Shown here in pieces: positions 24,426 to 32,996 of a stretch of 64,000 bases of DNA (the stretch's first letter is position 1; every line of letters begins with the position of its first letter). The stretch spans positions 1 to 64,000 of the forward strand of contig NZ_VCRA01000019.1 of NCBI RefSeq assembly GCF_005938385.1, given 5' to 3'. A program made the position numbers and the translations under genes. This DNA comes from Paenibacillus mesophilus (GTDB lineage Bacteria > Bacillota > Bacilli > Paenibacillales > NBRC-103111). A model generated the notes under the pieces. That model saw nothing but the letters and a program-made list of their open reading frames with translations. It searched no databases and was not told the origin of the DNA.

Positions 24426-25757
24426 ATGAAAAGCAATACAATGTCGAAGACGGTACTTCCTTTCTTGTCGCTTGCTCTCGTTCTGGGCGCGTGCGGCACG
24501 GGAGGGAACGGCGACTCGGCGAAAAATACGGAGACGGCAAAGCCGGCGGCCGAAAAACCGAAGGAACCCGTTACGCTTACATTTTATAATCCGAACTCCG
24601 GGGATTTGAAGGAAGACTGGATGGCACAATACGGCAATGCCATTCAAAAGAAATTTCCTCATATTACGATCAATTACGTGCAATCTCCGGATACGAATCC
24701 GGCAGGTCATCTCGCCAATCTGCTCGCGGCCCAGGAGCCGATCGACGTGATCCTTAATGCGGATACGAACCATTACCGGCTGATCACGCCATTCAAGTTC
24801 GAATACGATATGACCGAATTGATCAAGAAGCACAACTACGATTTGTCCCGTCTGGAGCCAAGCACCGTCGAGGCGGTGAGAGCGCTTTCGAAGGGCGGCT
24901 TATACGCTTTGCCGTTCAAAATGAACGTCCTGTCTCTTATGTACAATAAAGATTTGTTCGATAAATTCGGCGTACCGTATCCGAAGGACGGCATGACCTG
25001 GGACGAAACGTACGAACTGGCCAAGACGATGACCAGGAAGGACGGGGAAACGCAGTACAGGGGCTTCATTACCCAATCGTACAACATAGCCTGGATGAAT
25101 CAAATGTCGCTCGGCTTCGCCGATCCGAAGACGGATAAGCCGTTGTTCTACAGCGACGACCGGTGGGGGCAGTTCGTGCGCAACATTAACCGGTTCTACG
25201 AAATTCCCGGAAACGCGTTTGCGGAAACGACATTCCGTGCGGTCAGCAACGCTTTCCTCGTGAATAAAGTCGCCGCCATGTACGCATATACGATCCCGAC
25301 TACAAAGCAGGACGTGAACTGGGATATGGTCTCGCTGCCGGAATTCGGCAATCTGCGCGGAGTAGGCTCGCAGGCGATGCTGACGCTAGCTTATGTCGCG
25401 AGCGTCAGCAAGCATAAGGACGATGCCTTCGAGGCCATCGCCTATATGACGAGCGACGAGTACCAGACGAACATTTCCAAGCAGGCACTAGGCCTTCCGG
25501 TCGTGAAGACGCAAGCGGTCAAGGACGCCTTCGGTCTGGACAATCCGAACCTGCAGGGGAAAAACTTGAAATCGCTGACGAAAAACAAACCCGCCGCGCC
25601 GTTCCAGCAATCGGCTTATCAAGCGATTACGAATAATCAGCTTGAAAAGGTTTGGTACCAGCTCGGCAAAGGGCAGATGGACGTGAACACGGCATTGCGG
25701 ACCGCATCGGAAATGGCCGAGAAGGAAATTGCGAATCTGAAATCGAGCGGACAGTAA
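24426..25757 (+). CDS. Extracellular solute-binding lipoprotein, family 1 (orphan)
   Basis: 443 aa from ATG 24426. Lipobox LVLGAC with lipidated Cys23 followed by a GTGGNGDS linker. Typical family 1 sugar-binding protein features: VTLTFYNPNSGDLKEDWM, QYGNAIQKKFPHITINYV, LLAAQEPIDVIL, YALPFKMNVLSLMYNKDLFDKFGVPYPKDGMTWDE. No permease or ATPase genes follow; the transcript ends at a strong hairpin. It may work with permeases encoded elsewhere or as a surface sensor. Its place behind two propellers and under a regulator with the same type of binding domain suggests that both recognise the same ligand inside and outside the cell. Confidence 0.88.
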   Translation: MKSNTMSKTVLPFLSLALVLGACGTGGNGDSAKNTETAKPAAEKPKEPVTLTFYNPNSGDLKEDWMAQYGNAIQKKFPHITINYVQSPDTNPAGHLANLLAAQEPIDVILNADTNHYRLITPFKFEYDMTELIKKHNYDLSRLEPSTVEAVRALSKGGLYALPFKMNVLSLMYNKDLFDKFGVPYPKDGMTWDETYELAKTMTRKDGETQYRGFITQSYNIAWMNQMSLGFADPKTDKPLFYSDDRWGQFVRNINRFYEIPGNAFAETTFRAVSNAFLVNKVAAMYAYTIPTTKQDVNWDMVSLPEFGNLRGVGSQAMLTLAYVASVSKHKDDAFEAIAYMTSDEYQTNISKQALGLPVVKTQAVKDAFGLDNPNLQGKNLKSLTKNKPAAPFQQSAYQAITNNQLEKVWYQLGKGQMDVNTALRTASEMAEKEIANLKSSGQ

Positions 25758-25793
25758 TTGAACTGCACGCCAGACCACACGGGATTGGAAGTG

Positions 25794-25830
25794 CGGCAGC
25801 CTTGGACGAGAATTAAGTCCAAGGCTGCCG
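25794..25830. terminator. Bidirectional terminator hairpin
   Basis: CGGCAGCCTTGGAC (25794-25807) and GTCCAAGGCTGCCG (25817-25830): perfect 14-bp stem between two convergent genes. Confidence 0.8.
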
Positions 25831-25835
25831 CCATT

Positions 25836-26582
25836 TTAATCAGGCTTCGGTTGAGGAAGTGTATTGTTTTTTTTCTCTCCTATATGCCGGTGGATGTCGA
25901 TCAATTGATACCCTCTACCCGTGAACTCCTTGACGAGCCTGCTGTTTGCGATCAAATCCTGAACGGAATGGCTGTCGGATGAGATCAGGAACGGGATTCC
26001 CTTATGCGCCGATATCCGAATGACGGCTTGATCGGGAGTATTGTAACGAACGTTCAATTCCAGAATTTTGCCCGAGTGAGCGATCCGGTCCGTAATTTCC
26101 TCCATCGGAAGCTCTTCTTCCCGTATCCCGAAGCCCTTCAGCTCCGACAGCGGATGGGCGATAATATCCACACGCGGGTTATCGAGCATCCCGTAGAAAG
26201 CTTCGAGCCAGTTCCCGATGATCGATCCTCTGGGCAATCGACCCGCATCCGCCTTGGAGTAGTAGCCGTCCGGCTTCGGAATGCGATGAATGGAACCGAG
26301 GACGAGATCTACCAGAGAGTCGAAGGAGGGATCGGCATCAATATCGCCGTCCAGCGACACGACCTTCGCTTCGATCCCCGTGTAAAGCCGGATTTGATGC
26401 CGATAGTTCCGCTTCAGCGCATGAAGATGCGCGGCGTACGCCGGTATCCATGAGCTCGACTTCCAAACATGATCCGTGATGGCCATCGTTTCGTAGCCGA
26501 TGCCGATTGCGGCTTCGATCATCTCTTCCGGCGTGTTTTTGCCGTCCGAATAATTAGAGTGCATATGAAGATCCATGAACAT
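25836..26582 (-). CDS. PHP-domain phosphoesterase
   Basis: 248 aa. PHP (polymerase and histidinol phosphatase) metal-dependent hydrolase: MDLHMHSNYSDGKNTPEEMIEAAIGIGYETMAITDH at the N-terminus supplies the first His and Asp ligands, with further ligands in GIEAKV, VLGSIHR, DIIAHPL and FLISSDSH. The members closest in pattern are small-molecule phosphatases or phosphodiesterases. The start at 26582 has GGAGGAGGTTTT upstream and overlaps the end of the ATP-grasp gene by 29 nt, so the two are translationally coupled. Confidence 0.85.
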   Translation of the reverse strand: MFMDLHMHSNYSDGKNTPEEMIEAAIGIGYETMAITDHVWKSSSWIPAYAAHLHALKRNYRHQIRLYTGIEAKVVSLDGDIDADPSFDSLVDLVLGSIHRIPKPDGYYSKADAGRLPRGSIIGNWLEAFYGMLDNPRVDIIAHPLSELKGFGIREEELPMEEITDRIAHSGKILELNVRYNTPDQAVIRISAHKGIPFLISSDSHSVQDLIANSRLVKEFTGRGYQLIDIHRHIGEKKNNTLPQPKPD

Positions 26583-27627
26583 CGTAGAAAACCTCCTCCC
26601 AATAACGCGTCATCCGAGTTCCCCACTTGATCTCCAATTCGTCTTTGCGCGGCGGAATATCGAGCGCTTGCTTTACGGCAAGCGCCGGAAGGTTGATCCC
26701 GGCCGCGGTGCAGTGTACGATCGTTCCCTGTATTCTCGGGTTAATCTCTACGATTTTCGGCTCTCGATGCCGGTCCCGGCGGACTTGCACGCCGATGTTG
26801 CCATTCAATTGCATACACTTGACTACCGCAACTGCGTAATCGATAATATCCTGTTCTTTCGCTATCAAGCTCTTTGTCGTAATTCCTCCCACCGTAACCT
26901 CACGCAGCCTTGGAACGGCCACAACGGCCTCGCCGTGCTTGGCCAGCAGATCCACGCTATACTCCTCATACGGCAAGTACTCCATAACGAGGGTTTCCGG
27001 GATGTCGGCGCACCCCCCGATAATACGCAACAATTCTTCTTCGCTGATATGCGCGGAGCTGGGCTTCTCCCGGAAAAGCATTTGAAACCTGTCGGCGCTG
27101 TTATCCACGATATGAAACCCTCTGCTGCCGTCCGATACGACCGGCTTAAAGCATACCGGCCGAGCCGGGTAGCCAAGTTCATAGATCGCATGGATCAAAC
27201 CTTCCGGAGTATGGACCGTCCGGAATTCGGGCACGGCCAACCCCATCGTTTGAAGCGCTTGATACAAACGTCCCTTGTGAATGACTTTTCGCAGCGATTC
27301 CGCCGAGGAAATCAATAGTCGAGTGCCAAGACGCAGCAGTTCATGTTGCGCCTCCGACAGCTTGATTAGTTCATCCGTGACGAGAGAAAAAACCATCCCG
27401 ACTTTCTCCATGGCGCATAGACTCAGGACGAATGGCAGAAACGATTCCTCCGACGCCCGGGGACCGACGACATGCTTATTCGCCAAATGAAATCCAGCGG
27501 CTTCCGAATTGCAATCCATGCCTATAATCTCGACATCCATATCCCGGTTTAGGCGGAGAGACCGAATGACGCCGGAAGCGGCCGGAGAACCTGCTCCGGT
27601 AAGAAGTATGCGCACGAACGGTTTCAC
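26554..27627 (-). CDS. ATP-grasp enzyme (carbamoyl-phosphate-synthase-like)
   Basis: 357 aa, GTG start at 27627 with GGTGAT upstream. Preceding Rossmann-like domain RILLTGAGSPAASGVIRSLR, then an ATP-grasp core: YPARPVCFKPVVSDGSRGFHIV (nucleotide-binding lysine and glycine loop, about 128-149), TLVMEYLPYEEYSVDLLAK, and the metal-binding end EPKIVEINPRIQGTIVHCTAAGINLP. This is the pattern of carboxylate-amine or amino-acid ligases of the CarB-like group. Together with the PHP hydrolase, and divergent from PIG-L and GT2 genes, it may modify a sugar or peptide in envelope or secondary metabolism; the substrates are unknown. Confidence 0.82.
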   Translation of the reverse strand: MKPFVRILLTGAGSPAASGVIRSLRLNRDMDVEIIGMDCNSEAAGFHLANKHVVGPRASEESFLPFVLSLCAMEKVGMVFSLVTDELIKLSEAQHELLRLGTRLLISSAESLRKVIHKGRLYQALQTMGLAVPEFRTVHTPEGLIHAIYELGYPARPVCFKPVVSDGSRGFHIVDNSADRFQMLFREKPSSAHISEEELLRIIGGCADIPETLVMEYLPYEEYSVDLLAKHGEAVVAVPRLREVTVGGITTKSLIAKEQDIIDYAVAVVKCMQLNGNIGVQVRRDRHREPKIVEINPRIQGTIVHCTAAGINLPALAVKQALDIPPRKDELEIKWGTRMTRYWEEVFYDVHGSSYAL

Positions 27628-27800
27628 GATGAATTCATCACCAACCTCTATTTTCTTCCCACTATACTCTCTAACCGTCGTTTAAGCGCCTGACAGGCGA
27701 CCAATTTTACTAGGAATAGGTCGCAGTACAGGAAACGCTCTTGATCTTTTCATAGGTTAGGATAGTCAAATCCATACCATACGACGAAGGTGTGATACGA

Positions 27801-28502
27801 TTGGGTGCGCTCCTCTATTCTGAGCAACGTGCAATGGTTTTGGCTCCCCATGCGGACGATGAGACGCTCGGCTGCGCCGGTGTCATTCAGAAATATATCC
27901 GCCACGGCAGTCCGGTTCGAATTGTCATAGCTTCCTTCACCTTAAGCGACTCCAAGCGTTATCGGAAGGAACAAAGCGGTTACGGCACCTATAGCGGAAA
28001 GAAACGAATCAGTGAGCTAAAGGAAGCCATGCGTCTGCTCGGTGTTACGGATTATCATATCCTTTATCCGGATCAAACCGGCAAGCAGCTTTACGACAGC
28101 AGGCTCGACCGCATCCCTCGGGTGGAGCTGGTCGCAAAAATCGAACGCCACATAGAGGAATTCCGTCCGACAGTCCTGTATATTCCGTCCATTACGAAAC
28201 ATCAGGACCACGAAGCGCTTCATCAGGCCGCAATGGCAGCGGCGCGGCCGTATTTCTGGAGTGGCACCGTCTTGGTATATGAGACCGACGGAGAACTGAT
28301 GTTTCAGCCGAATCTCTACGTTCCCCTTACGGAAGAGGCCATGAATCTCAAAATGAAGACGTTGGAGGCTTATCAGACCCAGATCGGCTCATTACGTCAT
28401 CCGGTTCATCCGGATAGCCTCCTGCATAAAGCAAAGTTCCGCGGCAATCAAATATTCGAGGAATTCGCCGAAGCTTTTCAGATCATACGGCTCCATGGGT
28501 AA
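27801..28502 (+). CDS. PIG-L (LmbE) family deacetylase
   Basis: 233 aa from TTG 27801; AAGGTG at 27787-27792 gives a spacing of 8, and the GTG at 27792 overlaps it. Zinc motif APHADDE (15-21) and the later SITKHQDHEALHQA with the metal His and catalytic His are intact. The family removes acetyl groups from N-acetylglucosaminyl conjugates (lipid-, inositol- or malate-linked, as in bacillithiol) or from antibiotics. Next to a GT2 gene, a glycan or glycolipid substrate is likely. Confidence 0.87.
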   Translation: MGALLYSEQRAMVLAPHADDETLGCAGVIQKYIRHGSPVRIVIASFTLSDSKRYRKEQSGYGTYSGKKRISELKEAMRLLGVTDYHILYPDQTGKQLYDSRLDRIPRVELVAKIERHIEEFRPTVLYIPSITKHQDHEALHQAAMAAARPYFWSGTVLVYETDGELMFQPNLYVPLTEEAMNLKMKTLEAYQTQIGSLRHPVHPDSLLHKAKFRGNQIFEEFAEAFQIIRLHG

Positions 28503-28536
28503 AATACGAGATTTCGATCTTGGGAGGGAATGATTA

Positions 28537-29256
28537 GTGAGTCTGTATGTCAATCGGATACAAGGGGTCTCGGTCATCACTTGCACAAATCGCCCGCTGT
28601 TCTTCAGCGCGCTGATCAACAACTACAGAAGGCAGCGATATAATCAGAAAGAGCTGATCGTTGTTCTGAACAAGGATAGTATGGATTTGGCCAAATTTCG
28701 CCGGATGGTTTCTTCCTTTCCCAATATTTCGGTCCACAAGGTTCCGGAAAAGTTTTCTTTGGGCCGGTGCCTGAATTATGGAATCGGCAAAGCAAAATAT
28801 CCGATCATCGCCAAGTTTGACGACGACGATTACTACGCGCCCAATTACCTTATGGAACAAGTAAGGGCTCTGCGCCGAACCGGTGCCGATATTGTCGGAA
28901 AAGGAGCTCATCTGAAATTTTTTGAAGGGAAACGTCTGCTTGCCATTACAACTCCTTCGGAGAAAAACAAATTCGTGAATTATGTGGCGGGAGGTACGCT
29001 TCTGTTCGAGAGGCGGCTGCACAATCGCGTTCGTTTTGCCGATCGTACGCTCGGTGAGGATACAAACTTTTTGCAAAGAAGCCGGGCAAAAGGGTATAGG
29101 CTGTACGCCACCTCTCCTTATAATTTTGTCGGAATCCGGAGGGCGAATAAAAAAAGCCATACGTGGACCTTGAGTGACGACATCGTAATGAGAGGAAGCA
29201 AGTTTGTAGCAAGGACAATTCGCTACCGCAGGTGGGCGAGCCGGCCGGTCAAATAG
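28537..29256 (+). CDS. Glycosyltransferase family 2-like protein
   Basis: 239 aa, GTG start with GGGAGGG 8 nt upstream. GT-A fold: VSVITCTNRPLFFSALINNYRRQRYNQKELIVVLN at the N-terminus, then the nucleotide/metal motif KFDDDDYYAPNYL and a probable catalytic segment RTLGEDTNFLQRSRAKGYRLYA. It lacks membrane helices, so it is a soluble or peripheral enzyme. It begins 34 nt after the PIG-L gene and is almost surely cotranscribed. The combination recalls small Firmicute clusters decorating spore or capsule glycans, but no spore signal was seen. Confidence 0.85.
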   Translation: MSLYVNRIQGVSVITCTNRPLFFSALINNYRRQRYNQKELIVVLNKDSMDLAKFRRMVSSFPNISVHKVPEKFSLGRCLNYGIGKAKYPIIAKFDDDDYYAPNYLMEQVRALRRTGADIVGKGAHLKFFEGKRLLAITTPSEKNKFVNYVAGGTLLFERRLHNRVRFADRTLGEDTNFLQRSRAKGYRLYATSPYNFVGIRRANKKSHTWTLSDDIVMRGSKFVARTIRYRRWASRPVK

Positions 29257-29297
29257 CCGTTTGTCCGGTTCGGAAGCTCCGCGACGGGAACGATAGA

Positions 29298-29319
29298 GGC
29301 TGCCGGGGAATCGGCAGCC
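29298..29319 (+). terminator. Terminator-like hairpin after the GT2 gene
   Basis: GGCTGCCG (29298-29305) and CGGCAGCC (29312-29319), followed by TTATTGCGTAC. It shares the core and 3' flank with the hairpin at 3439. Confidence 0.65.
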
Positions 29320-29332
29320 TTATTGCGTACGA

Positions 29333-29451
29333 TAAAGAAAGTTTAACTTCGCTAAAGCGTTAAAGCGAAGTGCGAGTTTCTTTACTAAGAAAAGCTACCT
29401 CTTACGCAGGGTCATTCATCGTGGAGAGGGCTTCGATTAGAAGCTTTTCTT
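29333..29451. ncRNA. Structured intergenic element, copy B
   Basis: Same architecture as copy A at 6001-6117. First hairpin: outer arms TAAAGAAA (29333-29340) and TTTCTTTA (29377-29384), inner arms ACTTCGCT (29346-29353) and AGCGAAGT (29364-29371), loop AAAGCGTTAA. Second hairpin: AAGAAAAGC (29387-29395) with GCTTTTCTT (29443-29451); its loop shares CCTCTT, a TCATC and CTTCGAT with copy A. The stems differ from copy A by compensatory changes. It lies between the GT2 gene and the GNAT gene. Confidence 0.5.
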
Positions 29452-29575
29452 ATTTCGGGAGGATAATTCGGATTAGTTTGATTTATACCCGGGTTATGTT
29501 TGGATATTTTTGATACTATGGAATGTGGCAAGAAACGATAATAGATTTAGGCAAGCGGAACGGAGGGATGAAAGC

Positions 29576-30295
29576 ATGAGCGATAGGGGAGCAATGAATC
29601 CAACCGCACAGGAGCTGATGGTATTGCATGCCGAGGCGATGTTCACGTATGACCGGAACATGCGGCTACGTACGGTTAACGAGCCTTGGCCGGGCGAGAG
29701 CCCAGCCCCCCGGTTTTTTATGGGACGAACGATGGAAGGTTCGGCTCTTTGCCGATTTCGGTATGATGTGCCGGAGACGCTGGTCGAGCAATTGAATAAA
29801 TTGTGCGCCGACGAACCGGTCATAAGAGATTTACGGACAAGGCCGAAACATTTCGACGCTTACATGAGCCTTCTACAAAGCGACCGCTACACGATGGGGC
29901 CTTGTTATCGGGTACCTGACGAAACCGTGCCGAACGCGCAGGTTGTCAGCATCACGCGGGATAACAGGGACGAGTATCTTCACGGCGGCTTCGAATGGTT
30001 GAAATCGGAAATAGATTATGCGCAGCCTTGTATGGCGCTCGTAAACGAAAACAAAGCCGTCTCGATCTGCCGAAGCGTTCGCATCTCACCCGGAGCGCAC
30101 GAAGCGGGGCTCGAGACATTAAACGAATATCGCGGAAGGGGATATGCCGCCGCAGTTGTTGCCGGATGGGCGATGGCGGTGCGTGAAATAGACGGTATCC
30201 CGTTATACAGTACTTCGTGGGACAATCTTTCCTCCCAGAGTGTGGCAAGACAATTAGCTTTGTCGGTATACGGTGTCAATTTTACAATCCATTAA
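29576..30295 (+). CDS. GNAT family N-acetyltransferase
   Basis: 239 aa from ATG 29576 (GGAGGG at 29562-29567). The acetyl-CoA loop appears as GLETLNEYRGRGYAAAVVAGWAMAVRE (pyrophosphate-binding RGRGYA), followed by PLYSTSWDNLSSQSVARQLAL, the typical last helix of FR47-like GNATs. The N-terminal 130 residues are variable and may bind the acceptor. Substrate unknown. Confidence 0.85.
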   Translation: MSDRGAMNPTAQELMVLHAEAMFTYDRNMRLRTVNEPWPGESPAPRFFMGRTMEGSALCRFRYDVPETLVEQLNKLCADEPVIRDLRTRPKHFDAYMSLLQSDRYTMGPCYRVPDETVPNAQVVSITRDNRDEYLHGGFEWLKSEIDYAQPCMALVNENKAVSICRSVRISPGAHEAGLETLNEYRGRGYAAAVVAGWAMAVREIDGIPLYSTSWDNLSSQSVARQLALSVYGVNFTIH

Positions 30296-30518
30296 GTCGA
30301 GTTCTCTTTAAGAAGCTGGAGATCCATCGGGGTCCCGCAACCCCCGCCTAGCGTTCATTTGTAACCCCTGCGAATTTTTCACGTATAAAGATGTGAACAT
30401 GATCCGACGACGAATTCGTTGTGGCATGAATTCACAACCGTTTCTGCCATTGGAGTAACCTCGTTCTCACTTCATGGATCCATGTTTAACACTAATAGAA
30501 GCAGAGGGAATCCGACGT

Positions 30519-32903
30519 ATGAATGAGGAATATACAGATCATGCCGGAACCTGGTATCGGCTCGCCGAGCGGAAGGCGGCTCATTATTTTGCATCGTTAT
30601 ATGCGCAGGTGAAGGAAAAGGCCTATGTGCCGATATTGACACAAGATATTCAATCGTGGAAAAGAAACCATATTCATCATCGTTCACTGCTTTCCTTGTT
30701 GTCGCGGCGGAAGAGAAAGCCTGATTCTGCGGATTATCATAAATATATCCGATGGCTGAACGTTACGGGTAAACTGGATGATTACTTGGACCGCAGCGTT
30801 TCCTATATTTACATGAGGGATCTGGGCAAGGCATTGGATCATCCCGACACACGGAGCAGAATTCAACGTACCGTTGCCGACGTGAAAAATCTGTTGATTC
30901 GGTCCAGCGCAACAAACGGGGGAGACCAACCGGAGTATATGAGCTTGGCCGGGTTGTATCGGTGGGCCCGGAAGGAAGGCGTGGAGCTTGCCGCGATCTG
31001 GGTCATAAACAAACTGAAGGCCGTATCCTCCCATCTTCCGAAGGAGATGAATGCGGAGCAAGCGCTGCGCAAGCTGATCAAAATCATGATCGGGGTAGTT
31101 CTCCATGTGATAGAAGAGATGGACGAAGAAATATTGCCCGAGGAACGTGCCCGCAGACTTGATGAAGCGATCAGGCTTGGATACTCGTACGGGCTGACTT
31201 ATCCTTTTATTGACGATCTTCTCGATTCCGGGGTCTTAAACGATCAAGAGAAAGCACAGTATTCCCGTATGATCCGTGCCGCGCTTCTCACCGGATCCGT
31301 GCCGGAAATAGGCGAGTGGACCGGCAATAACCTGGATTTGGTCCGTTACGTGCACTCGGAGCTCCGGGATGGTTACGAGTATATTAAGAGTCATCGGCAA
31401 CCGGAGTCGCGGCATACCTTTTTCGAGCAATCGTATGTGTTTTTTCATTCTCAGGAGACGGACCGTGCAAAGGATCTTTCCAACGCGCATTACACCAACG
31501 AAGAGCTGTATGTGCCCATCATCATCAAATCTTCGTCTTCCCGATCGATCGTCCGTTCCGTCATCGGCGCTCCCGCGGATGAAGGCTTTGAACATCGAAC
31601 ATTTTACTATGGCATTTACAATCAGCTTGCCGATGACTTTGCGGATATGTTCGACGATGAGAGAGACGGGGCGTTGACGCCTTACACGTATTATTTGAAA
31701 TACTATAGCGAGCGTCCGGATTTGATCAATCCGTTCGAATTATACTGGGCGGTCATCTCCCATTTGATCCATCACGTCTATCGCTCCGATGCGAAAACCC
31801 GCGAGGTGATACTCGATCGGGCCATCAACGGTCTAAAACGTTGCAAGAAACGGATCGGTAAGGAAAAATATAACGAAATTATGGAGATTTTCGCTTCCGG
31901 AAATCCGGAATTCAACCGTCTCATCCAACATCTGGTTCGAAAAGCGGACGATGTGGATTTCTTCGATAAGCTGCTCCGGGACCAGATGGTGACCGTGCTG
32001 AAAGAAGACCGCAAAGAAAAGGAAAGCTTCCTCGAAACGGTCGAAACCGTACGCCATCAGATCAACAAACTGCTGCACATTCCTAACGGCAACGGGACTC
32101 CATCGATGAACGAGTCGCTGGTCGATGCCGCCAATTACAGTCTCGAAGGGGACGGCAAGCGGATCAGGCCAATACTTGCTTGGGTCATGGGTGTAAACGA
32201 GTACGGACTGGCTCCTTCCGCGCTTGGGCCGCTTCTGAAATCGTTGGAATATATGCATACCGCTTCCTTGATCTTCGACGATTTGCCGTCGCAGGACAAT
32301 GCGTCCACCCGCAGAGGGCGACCGACCTTGCATCAAGTCCATAATAGCGCCACCGCGGAATTAACCGGTCTGTTTCTGATCCAGAAGGCGATTGAGGAAC
32401 AATCGTCCCTTGACGGGTTCGATGCCAAAACCGTGCTTGCCTTGATGCAATATTCGTCCCGGAAGGCGGCGGATATGTGCATGGGCCAGGCGATGGATCT
32501 GCAATCGAAGGGAAAGCCGTTGACGCTGGAGCAATTGAATACGATGTGCTTTTACAAAACGGGAATTGCGTTTGAGGCGTCATTGGTCATGCCTGCCATA
32601 CTTGCTCGGGTGGAGGCGTCGGAACTTGCGGCTTTGAAGAAATTTGCCTATCATGCGGGCATTGCCTTTCAGATCAAGGATGACTTGCTTGATTCGGAAG
32701 GAGACCTGAGTTTGCTCGGCAAGCCCGTCGGGAAAGATGTCGACAACAATAATTCGACTTTCGTGACTGTCCTGGGTCAAGATGGCGCCAGAAAACAGAT
32801 GTGGGAACACTACTGCCTCGCCATGGATGCATGGAAGGAGCTGCCCCGCAAAAACGCTTTTCTGAAGCATTTATTGACTTATATGATTAGCCGGGACTGT
32901 TAA
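30519..32903 (+). CDS. Two-domain class I prenyl synthase (polyprenyl synthetase fusion)
   Basis: 794 aa from ATG 30519 (AGAGGG 10 nt upstream; an ATG at 30474 has no ribosome binding site). The C-terminal about 270 residues are a trans-prenyltransferase: DGKRIRPILAW, first Asp-rich motif DDLPSQD (587-593) followed by NASTRRGRPTLH, and second motif KDDLLD (720-725). The N-terminal about 500 residues are all-helical and themselves contain two Asp-rich segments, FIDDLLD (230-236) and QLADDFADMFDDE (369-381), suggesting a second class I terpenoid-fold domain. Typical farnesyl or geranylgeranyl diphosphate synthases have only about 300 aa. It could be a prenyltransferase fused to a terpene-synthase-like or inactive second prenyltransferase domain. 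Confidence 0.8.
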   Translation: MNEEYTDHAGTWYRLAERKAAHYFASLYAQVKEKAYVPILTQDIQSWKRNHIHHRSLLSLLSRRKRKPDSADYHKYIRWLNVTGKLDDYLDRSVSYIYMRDLGKALDHPDTRSRIQRTVADVKNLLIRSSATNGGDQPEYMSLAGLYRWARKEGVELAAIWVINKLKAVSSHLPKEMNAEQALRKLIKIMIGVVLHVIEEMDEEILPEERARRLDEAIRLGYSYGLTYPFIDDLLDSGVLNDQEKAQYSRMIRAALLTGSVPEIGEWTGNNLDLVRYVHSELRDGYEYIKSHRQPESRHTFFEQSYVFFHSQETDRAKDLSNAHYTNEELYVPIIIKSSSSRSIVRSVIGAPADEGFEHRTFYYGIYNQLADDFADMFDDERDGALTPYTYYLKYYSERPDLINPFELYWAVISHLIHHVYRSDAKTREVILDRAINGLKRCKKRIGKEKYNEIMEIFASGNPEFNRLIQHLVRKADDVDFFDKLLRDQMVTVLKEDRKEKESFLETVETVRHQINKLLHIPNGNGTPSMNESLVDAANYSLEGDGKRIRPILAWVMGVNEYGLAPSALGPLLKSLEYMHTASLIFDDLPSQDNASTRRGRPTLHQVHNSATAELTGLFLIQKAIEEQSSLDGFDAKTVLALMQYSSRKAADMCMGQAMDLQSKGKPLTLEQLNTMCFYKTGIAFEASLVMPAILARVEASELAALKKFAYHAGIAFQIKDDLLDSEGDLSLLGKPVGKDVDNNNSTFVTVLGQDGARKQMWEHYCLAMDAWKELPRKNAFLKHLLTYMISRDC

Positions 32904-32913
32904 GAGTGGTCAT

Positions 32914-32947
32914 TCTGTGTTGGCAACATTGCCAGCACTTTTTTTTA
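32914..32947 (+). terminator. Terminator of the prenyl synthase gene
   Basis: GTGTTGGCA, loop ACAT, TGCCAGCAC (one wobble/mismatch), then T8. Confidence 0.85.
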
Positions 32948-32996
32948 TGAAAAGGAAAGGAAGCGAGTGAGCTCACATTCCGCACCGTATTGAAGT

